Of a DNA stretch of 64,000 nucleotides, positions 28,919-37,429 are shown piece after piece. The stretch's first letter is position 1. Each line of letters opens with the position of its first letter. Origin of the DNA: Rhizobium sp. Root274 (GTDB taxonomy: Bacteria; Pseudomonadota; Alphaproteobacteria; Rhizobiales; Rhizobiaceae); the NCBI RefSeq assembly GCF_001429245.1, contig NZ_LMJE01000008.1, forward strand, positions 248,001-312,000, given 5' to 3'. The position numbers and the translations under genes are program-made. The notes beneath the pieces are model-generated. The model was not told the DNA's origin. It did no database searches and worked only from the letters and a program-made list of their open reading frames with translations.

Positions 28919-29782
28919 TTAGGCGATTGCCCGCCGCCTTTCGGCAACCAGGATGATGACGCCGGCACTGGCAATCAGAACGGCGCCAGCCACCACGTTG
29001 CGGCCGGGAATGTCACCCCAGATCGCGTAACCGAGGGCGAAAGCCCAGATCAGCGCTGTATATTCGAAGGGCGCGATGATCGAGATCGGCGCCCGGCGCA
29101 TGCTTTCAAAATAGGCGAGCTGGCCTACCCCGCCGATCACGCCGACCGCGATCAGGAGGATCTGCGCTCCTCCGGCCGGCATGGTCCAGGTGGAGAGCGC
29201 AACCGGTGCCGTGAGCGCAAGGAAGAAGACGTTGGTCATCGCCATCTGCACCATGCTGCTTGCGTCCTGCGATGTCCGGCGCAGCAGAATGGTGGCAATC
29301 GCCCAGCAACAGGCGGCAAGTATGGCCAGGTAAACCGGCCAGCCGTCGGCGATGCCGGTCGGGTCACTCGCGACGATGACGCCGACGAAGCCGGTGACCA
29401 CGGCGGCCCAACTCGCAAATGATACCTGCTCGCCGAGCATCGGGATTGACAGGACGACCGCGACGATCGGTGCGGCGAAGTAGAGGGTGGTGAGGTCGGC
29501 CAATGGCAGAAATTTTGCGGCATGAAAGTAGCACAGCCAGGCTGAGAGCAGGAACAGGCTACGGATCATCATCGGCCGCCGGACGGGCGATGTCATGGTT
29601 TCGCGAACAAGGCCGCGACCGCCCATGATCAGGCATCCGGTCAGGATGGCAATGCTGCGGCAGAACAGAATCTGCCAGACGGTCGTGCTTTCCACGAGCA
29701 GCTTGATCATGCTGTCATGTACGGCAAACAGGAAATAGGCCAGGCTGGATAGGACGATGCCAGCGCCGATGGTGGTCTTCAC
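28919..29782 (-). CDS. EamA/DMT-superfamily permease
   Basis: A 287-residue inner-membrane protein with about ten hydrophobic helices in two EamA repeats, the drug/metabolite transporter fold. Typical phrases are SSLAYFLFAVHDSMIKLL at the start, TTLYFAAPIVAVVLSIPMLGE ending the first repeat, and EYTALIWAFALGYAIWGD in the second. It starts with GTG. It runs convergent with the amidohydrolase (7-base gap), so it could export a product of that pathway, but that is only positional. Family is sure, substrate is not. Confidence 0.9.
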   Translation of the reverse strand: MKTTIGAGIVLSSLAYFLFAVHDSMIKLLVESTTVWQILFCRSIAILTGCLIMGGRGLVRETMTSPVRRPMMIRSLFLLSAWLCYFHAAKFLPLADLTTLYFAAPIVAVVLSIPMLGEQVSFASWAAVVTGFVGVIVASDPTGIADGWPVYLAILAACCWAIATILLRRTSQDASSMVQMAMTNVFFLALTAPVALSTWTMPAGGAQILLIAVGVIGGVGQLAYFESMRRAPISIIAPFEYTALIWAFALGYAIWGDIPGRNVVAGAVLIASAGVIILVAERRRAIA

Positions 29783-29999
29783 GGCTAAGAACTTTCAGGA
29801 GTGGGCTGTGGGCCACCATGTCTGGTTGCCGACGCAGGCGGGTGCATATCTCTCGCGGCTCTCTTGGTTGCTGTCAATTGCCGATACTGCATCAAACGTT
29901 CCTCATCGATGGAAACAAAATGTTATGGTGGGAGAGCCGCTGAATTATTGTCCTTTAAATCGATTTAAGTAGAGTGCCGCCGGTTGCATGGAGGAAGAC

Positions 30000-31193
30000 A
30001 TGAACGACACGGCATCCGTCACAGCGGCGTCCCAGAGGCCTGCTCCGATCGTCACGCGGGAGAGGGCGGCGGTTGCGCTGCTATTCTTCCTCAACGGTAT
30101 GGTGATGGGTGCCTGGGCACCGAAAATTCCGTTCTTCTCGCAAGCGCTCGGCCTGACAGAATCGATGCTGGGACTCATGCTGTTCGTTTTCGGCGTCGGA
30201 TCGCTGGTGATGATGCCGATCGCCGGCATGCAGATTGCCCGCTTCGGATCGCGTCAGGTCGTCCAGATCACGACGTTGCTTTACATTCCGACAATCGTGT
30301 TTATCACACTGGTCGACAGCGTCTGGAGCGGCGCGATCGCCATCTTCCTATTCGGCGGCCTGACCGGCGCCATGGATGTGGCGATGAACGTCAATGCAGT
30401 TGAAGTCGAGAGGCAAATGCGACGCTCGATCATGTCCTCCTGTCATGCGTTCTGGAGCCTTGGCGGGCTCTTCGGTGCCGCGACGGGCGGAACGCTGATC
30501 GCGACCGTCGGGGTGATGGGCCATGTTCTTCTGCTGGCTGGGCTTGCCGTTCTGCTGTTCCTGGTGGCGCGGCCGATGATCCTCGCCGACGCGCCGCATC
30601 CGAGCGAAGAGCCGGTGCGGGCCAGGCTTCCGCTGACCCCTTTGCCATGGCTGATCGGCCTCATAGCGCTGTTCTGCATGGTTCCCGAGGGTACCGTGCT
30701 CGACTGGAGCGCGCTCTACCTGCGCAATGAGCTCAATGCGCCAACGGAAATTTCCGGTTTTGCCTTCGCCGCGTTCTCGCTCACCATGGCTGCCTGCCGT
30801 TTCGCCGGCGACTTCGTGCGTGACCGCTTCGGTGGAGTGAAGACGCTGCGGGTCTGCGGCGTGCTTGCGACTATTGGGCTCTTGATTGCCGGCCGCTCGG
30901 ACAGCGTCGCGCTTGCCCTGGTAGGCTTCGCGATCGCCGGGATCGGCATTTCCAACATGGTGCCGATCGCCTTCTCCGCCGCCGGCAATATCCCGGGTCT
31001 GGTACCGGGCGTCGGCCTCTCCGTCGTTACCACGATGGGCTATTCCGGCATTCTGTTTGCCCCGTCGTTGATCGGCTTCGTGGCCGAGCACACGACGCTT
31101 TCGACGGTCTACACGGCGATTCCCGCTTTGTTGCTGGTGGTGCTCGCTCTGTCGCACCTCGCCCGCTACGCAGACCGGGTCGCTGCGACTTAA
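30000..31193 (+). CDS. MFS transporter, YbjJ/fucose-permease-like
   Basis: A 397-residue inner-membrane major facilitator with about twelve hydrophobic helices. The first helix has FFLNGMVMGAWAPKIPFF, which is typical of the YbjJ-like branch. An ATG 12 bases earlier is also in frame, but GGAGGA sits between the two and favours the later one. Its TAA stop overlaps the stop of the convergent molybdenum hydroxylase gene (31190-31193), so the two transcripts must run into each other. Substrate unknown. Confidence 0.88.
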   Translation: MNDTASVTAASQRPAPIVTRERAAVALLFFLNGMVMGAWAPKIPFFSQALGLTESMLGLMLFVFGVGSLVMMPIAGMQIARFGSRQVVQITTLLYIPTIVFITLVDSVWSGAIAIFLFGGLTGAMDVAMNVNAVEVERQMRRSIMSSCHAFWSLGGLFGAATGGTLIATVGVMGHVLLLAGLAVLLFLVARPMILADAPHPSEEPVRARLPLTPLPWLIGLIALFCMVPEGTVLDWSALYLRNELNAPTEISGFAFAAFSLTMAACRFAGDFVRDRFGGVKTLRVCGVLATIGLLIAGRSDSVALALVGFAIAGIGISNMVPIAFSAAGNIPGLVPGVGLSVVTTMGYSGILFAPSLIGFVAEHTTLSTVYTAIPALLLVVLALSHLARYADRVAAT

Positions 31194-33466
31194 GCGAAAG
31201 TTATCTCCGTCGACAGTGGCAGGCGCCGGTGGCGCTTGCCGGTCAAAGCGAAGATCGCGTTCGCGAGTGCAGGGGCAACGGGCGGAGTTCCGGGCTCTCC
31301 TGCACCACCCAGGAAAGACGAGTTTTCCAGAAGGGCGATTTCGATTGCCGGGCACTCGACCATGCGCAGCGCGTCGTGGTCGTGATAGTTCGACTGCTCG
31401 ACCACGTGATCGGCAAAGCTGATCTGCTGTTTGATGGCTGCCGACAGACCATAGACGATGCCGGACATCATCTGAGCTTCGAAGTTGCGGGGATCGAGCA
31501 CGATGCCCGGATCTGCGGCGCAGACGACGCGGGCGACACGAATGGCGCCTTCATGCTCTTCGACTTCGACGACCTGCGCGACCCATGTTCCGAAGGAAAG
31601 CGCAAAGGCAACGCCGCGGGCGCGGCCTTTCGGCAAGGGTGTGTTCCAGTTCGAAAGAGCCTCGACCTTTTCCAGCACAGCCAAAGCTGCCGGCTGCTTG
31701 GACAAAAGCGTCTTGCGCAGCTGCAACGGGTCCTTGCCGCCAGCATGGGCCAGTTCATCGATGAAGCTTTCATGCATGAAGGTGTTGTAGGAAAAGCCGA
31801 CGGAGCGCCAGAAACCGACAGGCACGGCAAGCCCGACCTTGCGCCCGTCCACGCGATAGTTGGAGATGTCATAAGGTTGGTTATAGGCACCATCGATCAG
31901 CGTGTTGTCCGGACCGCCGATCGGCAGATCCGGATAGTAGCGACCGAGCGCACTCGCGACCACAGAGGGCGATGCGATCGAGCCGACCAGTGCCTTTGGC
32001 ATGCCGTCCTTGTCCACCAGACCCCTGTAGCGGGACTTGGCCATGGGCCGATAGGGTCCGTGGCCCATGTCCTCCTCGCGTGTCCAGGTTAGTTTAACCG
32101 GTCTCCCCTTCACGTGTGCAGCAACGCGGAGGGCATAATCTGCGTAGTCCGGTTCGATACGGCGGCCGAAGCCGCCCCCGAGAAAGGTGGTGTGCACGGC
32201 GATCTTCTCAGGCGGCAGGCCGGTGATCCTTTGCGCCACGGTCTGGATGAGGGTAGGCCCCTGGTTCGGTGCCCAAATCTCGACCTTCTCTGCCGTCACC
32301 AATGCCGTTGCATTCATTGGTTCCATCGCTGCGTGCGACAGGAAGGGCACGTCATACTCCGCCTCGATGACCGAGGCCTGATCGGCATCTGCGAAGGCTA
32401 GGTCGGGGTCCCCGAGCGTGCGCAATGTGAAGCCCTGCTCCCCGTCGAGCGCTGCTGTATGCAGGCTTTCCATCTCTGCTGAAGTCGCAGGAATGGATGC
32501 CGTCTCCCACTCAATTTCCAGCGCGCCCATTGCCTGAAAGGCACGCCAGGTGTTGTCGGCGATGACGGCGACGCCGTGGCCGTAAGGACTGTCTATGGCA
32601 ATGACATCCTGCACGCCGACCATGGCTTTGACCGCTTCCGCGTCGAAGCGCTTCACGCCGCCGCCGGGGCTGGGGTTCATTCGGACCGTGGCGTAGAGCA
32701 TATCCGGCAGATCGACATCAACGCCGAAGATTGGCGCGCCGGTGACCTTGGCCATCATATCCGTGCGTGGCTGAGCCTTGCCTAGGAGTTTCCAGTCTGC
32801 CTTCGGCTTCAGGCTCGGGGTAGCGGAGGGGGCGAGGGCGATTGCGTCACCGGCGAGTTCGCCATAGGTCAGGCTCCGATCGGAGGCGGGATCGACGACA
32901 CGCCCGCTTTCCGTGCGCAGGGTATCGGCTTTTACGTTCCAGCGCGCGGCCGCTGCAAGCTTCACGCTTTCGCGGGCCTGCGCACCCGCATGCCGAAGCT
33001 TCTCGAAGTGATCGATCATCGAACTGGAGCCGCCGGTGAACTGGATCGCGACCAGTTTCGCGACGACACCGATTGTGCCGCGCAGGGTTTCGGCAATGGC
33101 GCCCTCATCGAATTTCGGAACCGGCGCCCCATCGGTCATCGCTGCGGCATTGAAATAGGCGGCGGCGGCCGGCCCGTGTTCTGTCGTCACCTGATCCAGT
33201 GACACATCGAGTTCTTCGGCGAGCAATGTAGCGAGCGTCGTCTGCACACCCTGACCCATCTCAGCGCGCGGCGTGATGATCGTGATCCGGTTGTCTGGCG
33301 AGATCTTGAGGTAGGGGTTGAAGGTGACTTCCCCATCGGCGAGCCCGTCCTGCAACGGATTGGGAAGCGGTGAGGCATAGCGATAATAACCGAAGGCGAC
33401 GCCGCCGGTGAGGGCGACGGCGCCGAACAGGAAGCCGCGGCGTGTCAGAGTTCCTAGCTTGCCCAT
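31190..33466 (-). CDS. Molybdopterin-binding large subunit of a xanthine dehydrogenase-family enzyme (IorB-like), Tat-exported
   Basis: A 758-residue molybdenum hydroxylase large subunit of the aldehyde dehydrogenase/isoquinoline 1-oxidoreductase beta type. The N-terminus has a twin-arginine signal (TRRGFLFGAVALTGG, residues 7-21), so the folded enzyme should be exported to the periplasm with its partner. Cofactor-site patterns include FLGGGFGRRIEPDYAD in the middle and GGAGEPGTPPVAPALANA near the end with the likely catalytic Glu. A GTG six bases earlier overlaps the stop of the small-subunit gene (GTGA) and could also serve as start. No FAD subunit or cytochrome gene is adjacent, so the electron acceptor is unknown. 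Substrate is probably an aldehyde or N-heterocycle. Confidence 0.9.
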   Translation of the reverse strand: MGKLGTLTRRGFLFGAVALTGGVAFGYYRYASPLPNPLQDGLADGEVTFNPYLKISPDNRITIITPRAEMGQGVQTTLATLLAEELDVSLDQVTTEHGPAAAAYFNAAAMTDGAPVPKFDEGAIAETLRGTIGVVAKLVAIQFTGGSSSMIDHFEKLRHAGAQARESVKLAAAARWNVKADTLRTESGRVVDPASDRSLTYGELAGDAIALAPSATPSLKPKADWKLLGKAQPRTDMMAKVTGAPIFGVDVDLPDMLYATVRMNPSPGGGVKRFDAEAVKAMVGVQDVIAIDSPYGHGVAVIADNTWRAFQAMGALEIEWETASIPATSAEMESLHTAALDGEQGFTLRTLGDPDLAFADADQASVIEAEYDVPFLSHAAMEPMNATALVTAEKVEIWAPNQGPTLIQTVAQRITGLPPEKIAVHTTFLGGGFGRRIEPDYADYALRVAAHVKGRPVKLTWTREEDMGHGPYRPMAKSRYRGLVDKDGMPKALVGSIASPSVVASALGRYYPDLPIGGPDNTLIDGAYNQPYDISNYRVDGRKVGLAVPVGFWRSVGFSYNTFMHESFIDELAHAGGKDPLQLRKTLLSKQPAALAVLEKVEALSNWNTPLPKGRARGVAFALSFGTWVAQVVEVEEHEGAIRVARVVCAADPGIVLDPRNFEAQMMSGIVYGLSAAIKQQISFADHVVEQSNYHDHDALRMVECPAIEIALLENSSFLGGAGEPGTPPVAPALANAIFALTGKRHRRLPLSTEITFA

Positions 33467-33468
33467 GA

Positions 33469-33927
33469 TCACGCTCCAGCCCGTTCGCCAGCGGCGCGAT
33501 GAATGGCGGCGCGGATGCGGGGATAGGTGCCGCAGCGACAGAGATTGCCGGACATGGCCTCGTCGATATCGGCATCCGTGGGCTTTGGATTGTTTTCGAG
33601 CAAGGCAACGGCGTTCATGATCTGGCCGGCCTGGCAATAGCCACACTGGGCAACCTGCTCATCCATCCAGGCCTGCTGCACAGGGTGAAGGCTGCCGGCA
33701 GAAGCGAGACCATCTATTGTCCTGACGGGGCTTGCCACGTCGCCCACTGCCGTCTGACAAGACCGCACAGCTTGTCCTTCGATGATCACAGTGCAGGCAC
33801 CGCAAAGGCCTGCGCCACAGCCGAACTTGGGACCGAGAATCTTGAGCTCGTCCCGCAGAGCCCAGAGCAAGGGCATGTCGGCTTCTGCCTCCAGCAGGTG
33901 GTCCACTCCATTCACCGTGATGTGCAC
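33469..33927 (-). CDS. (2Fe-2S) small subunit of the same molybdenum hydroxylase (IorA-like)
   Basis: A 152-residue iron-sulfur subunit that passes electrons from the molybdenum site. The plant-ferredoxin-like cluster has [12 protein letters not shown] (Cys residues near 37, 42, 45) with a later Cys near 57. The helical domain has CGYCQAGQ and CRCGTY for the second cluster. It has no signal peptide, as expected for a partner carried through Tat by the large subunit. It is the first gene of the operon, divergent from a TetR regulator, with a palindromic operator in the short intergenic region. The two-subunit form with 2Fe-2S protein and large subunit only is typical of the isoquinoline-oxidoreductase-like group. 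Confidence 0.92.
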   Translation of the reverse strand: MHITVNGVDHLLEAEADMPLLWALRDELKILGPKFGCGAGLCGACTVIIEGQAVRSCQTAVGDVASPVRTIDGLASAGSLHPVQQAWMDEQVAQCGYCQAGQIMNAVALLENNPKPTDADIDEAMSGNLCRCGTYPRIRAAIHRAAGERAGA

Positions 33928-33955
33928 AGCCCAATCCTCCCTAGCTCTGACGATG

Positions 33956-33988
33956 TTGACAGAATGACAAAAATCGTCAATTTGTCAA
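33956..33988. promoter_or_regulatory. Nested palindromic operator, likely for the adjacent TetR regulator
   Basis: The 33-base site reads TTGACA-N3-TGAC-N7-GTCA-N3-TGTCAA, symmetric in both nested arms about position 33972. On the minus strand TTGACA is 17 bases from ATTCTG, a plausible -35/-10 pair for the hydroxylase operon, so a bound repressor would cover the promoter. It ends two bases before ATG 33991 of the TetR gene. Confidence 0.7.
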
Positions 33989-33990
33989 TC

Positions 33991-34578
33991 ATGACAGACG
34001 GGAACGCAGACGAGCGGCGGGCGCTCATTCTTCAGGCGGCTTACGGCACCTTCGTCAGCTATGGGTTCAAACGTACGACCATGGACGACATTGCCCAGGC
34101 TGTGGGTCTCTCGCGGCCCGCGCTTTACATCCATTTTCGCAACAAGCAGGACATCTTCCGCGGGCTGATGCTGGCGATGATGGAGGATACGCGCCTGAAG
34201 GTCAGTGCTTGTCTGAGGCAAGCCCTGCCGCTCAGCGAAGCGATTGCGCTTGCCTTGCATGAAGGCATCATCGTGCCGCATCAGAAGATTCTGGAGACAG
34301 CGCATGGGGCCGAACTGTTCGACACCAGCCACGAATTTGCAGCTGACCTCTTTCTCGCCTGGATGAAAGCTGTGGAGGCGGAGATAGCGCTTGCGCTCAC
34401 GCATGCCGCCGACACGAAGGCCATCACAATTCCGTCAGGACTTTCCGCCGTGGTTATTGCCTCGCTGATGATCGATGCCATCCAGGGCATGAAATCCCGC
34501 CGGCAGAGCATTGAGGAGGTGGCGGAAGCCATTCCGCAGCTTCTGACACTCACGCTTGGTCCGATCCTCGCCCGCTGA
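33991..34578 (+). CDS. TetR/AcrR-family regulator divergent from the molybdenum hydroxylase
   Basis: A 195-residue regulator. The N-terminal TetR helix-turn-helix is standard (AAYGTFVSYGFKRTTMDDIA then VGLSRPALYIHFRNKQDIF, residues about 17-56). The C-terminal domain is a helical ligand-binding bundle with no recognisable specificity. An ATG at 33964 is in frame, but it lies inside the palindromic operator, so I prefer 33991; this start lacks a Shine-Dalgarno and the transcript may be leaderless. By position and the operator it likely represses the divergent hydroxylase operon and itself, responding to the enzyme's substrate. Confidence 0.88.
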   Translation: MTDGNADERRALILQAAYGTFVSYGFKRTTMDDIAQAVGLSRPALYIHFRNKQDIFRGLMLAMMEDTRLKVSACLRQALPLSEAIALALHEGIIVPHQKILETAHGAELFDTSHEFAADLFLAWMKAVEAEIALALTHAADTKAITIPSGLSAVVIASLMIDAIQGMKSRRQSIEEVAEAIPQLLTLTLGPILAR

Positions 34579-34669
34579 GGCGAGGCAATCGGGACGCAGG
34601 TCCGGTTGACAAGCGACGAGCTTTGATCCACCTCCAGAGCAACGTTCGAAGGTGCGCAGAGATTGAGCC

Positions 34670-35935
34670 ATGTTCGCAGGAACCATTCCATCCGCCGATG
34701 CCTATGATCCGAAGCCACGTCGTGCCTCCGTTGCCGTCGACGTCGGCGGGGTAATCATCGGGGGTGGCGCTCCGGTTGTCGTTCAGTCGATGACCAACAC
34801 CGATACAGCTGATGTGGATTCGACCGTCGCCCAGGTGGCCGCGCTATTTAAGGCTGGCTCGGAAGTCGTTCGCATCACCGTCGACCGGGACGAAAGTGCT
34901 GCGGCCGTCCCGAAAATCCGCGAGCGCCTTTTGCGTCTCGGCATGGATGTGCCGCTGATCGGCGACTTCCACTATATCGGGCACCGGCTGCTCGCCGATC
35001 ATCCCGCCTGTGCGGAAGCTCTCGCCAAGTATCGGATCAATCCGGGCAATGTCGGTTTCAAGGACAAGAAGGACAAGCAATTCGCCGAGATCGTCGAAAT
35101 GGCGATCCGCTATGACAAGCCGGTGCGCATTGGCGTCAACTGGGGCTCGCTCGATCAGGAACTGCTGACCCGGCTGATGGACGCCAATGCCGAGAACGGA
35201 TCGCCGCTGTCAGCCCGCCAAGTGACGCGCGAGGCGATCGTGCAGTCGGCGCTGCTGTCGGCTGAACTGGCCGAAGAAATCGGTCTGCCGCGCAACCGCA
35301 TCATTCTGTCCGCCAAGGTCAGCCAGGTGCAGGATTTGATCGCCGTCTATCAAATGCTCGCCGATCGCTCGGACCATGCCTTGCATCTCGGTCTGACCGA
35401 AGCCGGCATGGGCACCAAGGGTATTGTCGCCTCGTCTGCCGCCATGGGTTACGTCCTGCAGCACGGGATCGGCGACACGGTTCGTGTGTCACTGACGCCG
35501 GAACCGAACGGGGATCGCACCCGCGAAGTGCAGGTTGCGCAGGAACTCCTGCAGGTCATGGGGTTCCGTCAGTTTGTGCCAGTGGTTGCGGCATGTCCCG
35601 GCTGCGGACGCACGACGTCGACCGTTTTCCAGGAGCTCGCCCAGAAGATCCAGGACGATCTGCGCAAGAACATGCCGGTCTGGCGCGAGAAGTATCCCGG
35701 CGTCGAGGGCCTTAACGTGGCGGTCATGGGCTGCATCGTCAACGGTCCCGGCGAAAGCAAACATGCCGATATCGGCATTTCGCTGCCGGGTACTGGCGAA
35801 AATCCGGCAGCACCCGTGTTCATCGATGGGGAGAAGGCGATGACCCTGCGGGGTCCCAACATCGCGGCCGATTTCGAAGCACTGGTCGGCGACTACATCG
35901 AGAAACGATACGGCCGACGCTCGGCAGCAGAATGA
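34670..35935 (+). CDS. ispG: 4-hydroxy-3-methylbut-2-en-1-yl diphosphate synthase (flavodoxin)
   Basis: A 421-residue iron-sulfur enzyme of the MEP pathway that converts methylerythritol cyclodiphosphate to HMBPP, feeding isoprenoid synthesis. The N-terminal TIM-barrel has [12 protein letters not shown] near 38-50 and GDFHY near 98-102. The [4Fe-4S] ligands are Cys309 and Cys312 in CPGCGR and Cys355 in GCIVNGPGE. Length and motifs are normal for bacteria. It is followed by a gene for an OmpA-type lipoprotein. The isoprenoid chain enzyme FPP synthase is 2.5 kb downstream on the other strand. Confidence 0.97.
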   Translation: MFAGTIPSADAYDPKPRRASVAVDVGGVIIGGGAPVVVQSMTNTDTADVDSTVAQVAALFKAGSEVVRITVDRDESAAAVPKIRERLLRLGMDVPLIGDFHYIGHRLLADHPACAEALAKYRINPGNVGFKDKKDKQFAEIVEMAIRYDKPVRIGVNWGSLDQELLTRLMDANAENGSPLSARQVTREAIVQSALLSAELAEEIGLPRNRIILSAKVSQVQDLIAVYQMLADRSDHALHLGLTEAGMGTKGIVASSAAMGYVLQHGIGDTVRVSLTPEPNGDRTREVQVAQELLQVMGFRQFVPVVAACPGCGRTTSTVFQELAQKIQDDLRKNMPVWREKYPGVEGLNVAVMGCIVNGPGESKHADIGISLPGTGENPAAPVFIDGEKAMTLRGPNIAADFEALVGDYIEKRYGRRSAAE

Positions 35936-35942
35936 GGCTGTG

Positions 35943-35961
35943 CGGCAACTTTTTGTTGCCG
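35943..35961 (+). terminator. Possible terminator hairpin after ispG
   Basis: Perfect 7-bp stem CGGCAAC / GTTGCCG with a TTTTT loop, 8 bases after the ispG stop. There is no clear T run after the stem, so it may instead be a leader hairpin of the next gene. Confidence 0.4.
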
Positions 35962-36011
35962 TAATTTCCCTGTTCAGGAATCATCAGCCTGTTCTTGGAG
36001 GGACATCGAGC

Positions 36012-36677
36012 ATGATCAAGAAGATCGCCATCGTCGCGCTGTGCGCGACCTATCTGAGTGCCTGCACGACGACGGACCCGTATACGGGACAGCAGAAGGT
36101 TTCGAACACGGCCGGCGGCGCTGCCATTGGTGCAGCGGTCGGGGCGCTGGGCGGTCTGGCTGTCGGTGGTTCGCCCGTCGGGCGGCGCAATGCCGCGCTC
36201 ATCGGTGCCGGTATCGGCGCATTGGCCGGTGGCGCCATCGGCAACTACATGGATCAGCAGGAATCGGAGCTTCGTGCGCAGTTGCAGGGCACTGGCATCT
36301 CGGTCACGCGCGTTGGCGACCGAATCATCCTGAACATGCCGTCCAACATCACCTTCGCCACCGATCAGGATGCGGTCATGCCGCAGTTCTATCCGACCTT
36401 GAACTCCGTCGCGATCGTTCTGCGCAAGTTCGACAAGACCCTGATCGACATCAACGGCCACACCGATTCGACCGGCAGCCTTGCGCATAACCAGGCGCTG
36501 TCGGAGCGTCGCGCCATGTCGGTGGCCAGCTACCTCAACGGCCAGGGCGTCGATCCGCGTCGCGTCTCGTCGCTCGGGTTCGGTCCGAGCCAGCCGATCG
36601 CGTCCAATGCCACGCCGGAGGGCCGCGCCCAGAACCGTCGCGTCGAAATCCAGATCTCGCCGCTCAAGCAGGGCTGA
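36012..36677 (+). CDS. OmpA-family outer-membrane lipoprotein, YiaD-like
   Basis: A 221-residue envelope protein. It starts with a lipoprotein signal ending in LSAC, which makes Cys18 the lipidated residue. A Gly-rich hydrophobic zipper (about 33-75) follows, then the C-terminal OmpA peptidoglycan-binding domain with NGHTDSTGS and the ALSERRAMSVASYL and GFGPSQPIASNATPEGRAQNRRV blocks. It probably tethers the outer membrane to the peptidoglycan. GGAGGGA lies nine bases upstream of the ATG; the frame is open for 24 more codons upstream but without signal-peptide character. A strong terminator follows. Confidence 0.93.
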   Translation: MIKKIAIVALCATYLSACTTTDPYTGQQKVSNTAGGAAIGAAVGALGGLAVGGSPVGRRNAALIGAGIGALAGGAIGNYMDQQESELRAQLQGTGISVTRVGDRIILNMPSNITFATDQDAVMPQFYPTLNSVAIVLRKFDKTLIDINGHTDSTGSLAHNQALSERRAMSVASYLNGQGVDPRRVSSLGFGPSQPIASNATPEGRAQNRRVEIQISPLKQG

Positions 36678-36703
36678 ACCAATAGTCTTGTTCGAAGTCT
36701 TAA

Positions 36704-36731
36704 GGGCGCCGCCACAAGCGGCGCCCTTTTT
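36704..36731 (+). terminator. Rho-independent terminator after the OmpA-family lipoprotein
   Basis: Perfect 9-bp stem GGGCGCCGC / GCGGCGCCC around CACAA, followed by TTTTT. Confidence 0.9.
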
Positions 36732-36735
36732 CATT

Positions 36736-37368
36736 TCAGTGCTGGAGAAGCAATCGCGTACCCGCAGCCGTGAAGAGGACGGCAAGAGTGCCCTCGATAT
36801 AGCGGCGCGCGGATCGATAAGCTCGGAGTGCACCGGGTAAAGAGAAGAGCCAGGCATATCCCATGAACACGGTGAAACCGGTCGTCAGGCATCCCGCGAC
36901 AATCACGGCCACCGTTCCACCGGTGGCACCGACCGGCAGTCCGAGAGAGAGGATCGCAAGCCAGGCGAAGATCGCTTTCGGGTTGGTCAGGTGAATGGCA
37001 TAGCCGCGCAGGAAGGTATGTCCGAAGCTTGTCGCGATGGCGCCTTTTGCCATCGGGTCCGTCGCACTCGCCGCCGAGCGGAAGGCGCGGAAAGCCAGGT
37101 AAAGCAGATAAAGGCCGCCGATGATCCGCAACGCGGTCACGGCATGGGCATACTGGGTGAGCACGGTCGCGAGACCAGCCGAGGCGGCCAGAGCCCAGGT
37201 CATCGAGCCGCAGAAGATACCCGCGGCCATGGTAAATCCGTGCCGCCGTCCCTGACCGAGAGAGGCGGATGCGATCGCCATGGTCGCTGGACCTGGGCTG
37301 AGCACTGCCACCAGATAGACCAGATAGGCGCTGAAGACCTGCGGCAGGTTTTCGAGGATGACTTGCAT
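36736..37368 (-). CDS. LysE/RhtB-family amino-acid exporter
   Basis: A 210-residue inner-membrane protein with about six hydrophobic segments and the family marker SPGPATM near 24-30. LysE/RhtB proteins export amino acids or derivatives such as homoserine, threonine or lysine. The segment HLTNPKAIFAWLAI near 125-138 is also typical. It lies just upstream of hisC but is transcribed separately on the same strand with a 61-base gap. The transported compound cannot be told from sequence. Confidence 0.9.
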   Translation of the reverse strand: MQVILENLPQVFSAYLVYLVAVLSPGPATMAIASASLGQGRRHGFTMAAGIFCGSMTWALAASAGLATVLTQYAHAVTALRIIGGLYLLYLAFRAFRSAASATDPMAKGAIATSFGHTFLRGYAIHLTNPKAIFAWLAILSLGLPVGATGGTVAVIVAGCLTTGFTVFMGYAWLFSLPGALRAYRSARRYIEGTLAVLFTAAGTRLLLQH

Positions 37369-37429
37369 GGGACGCTCCGATCGTGGGGGAAGGTCTTACA
37401 ACCTAGCCCGCGCACGTCCCATGTACACG

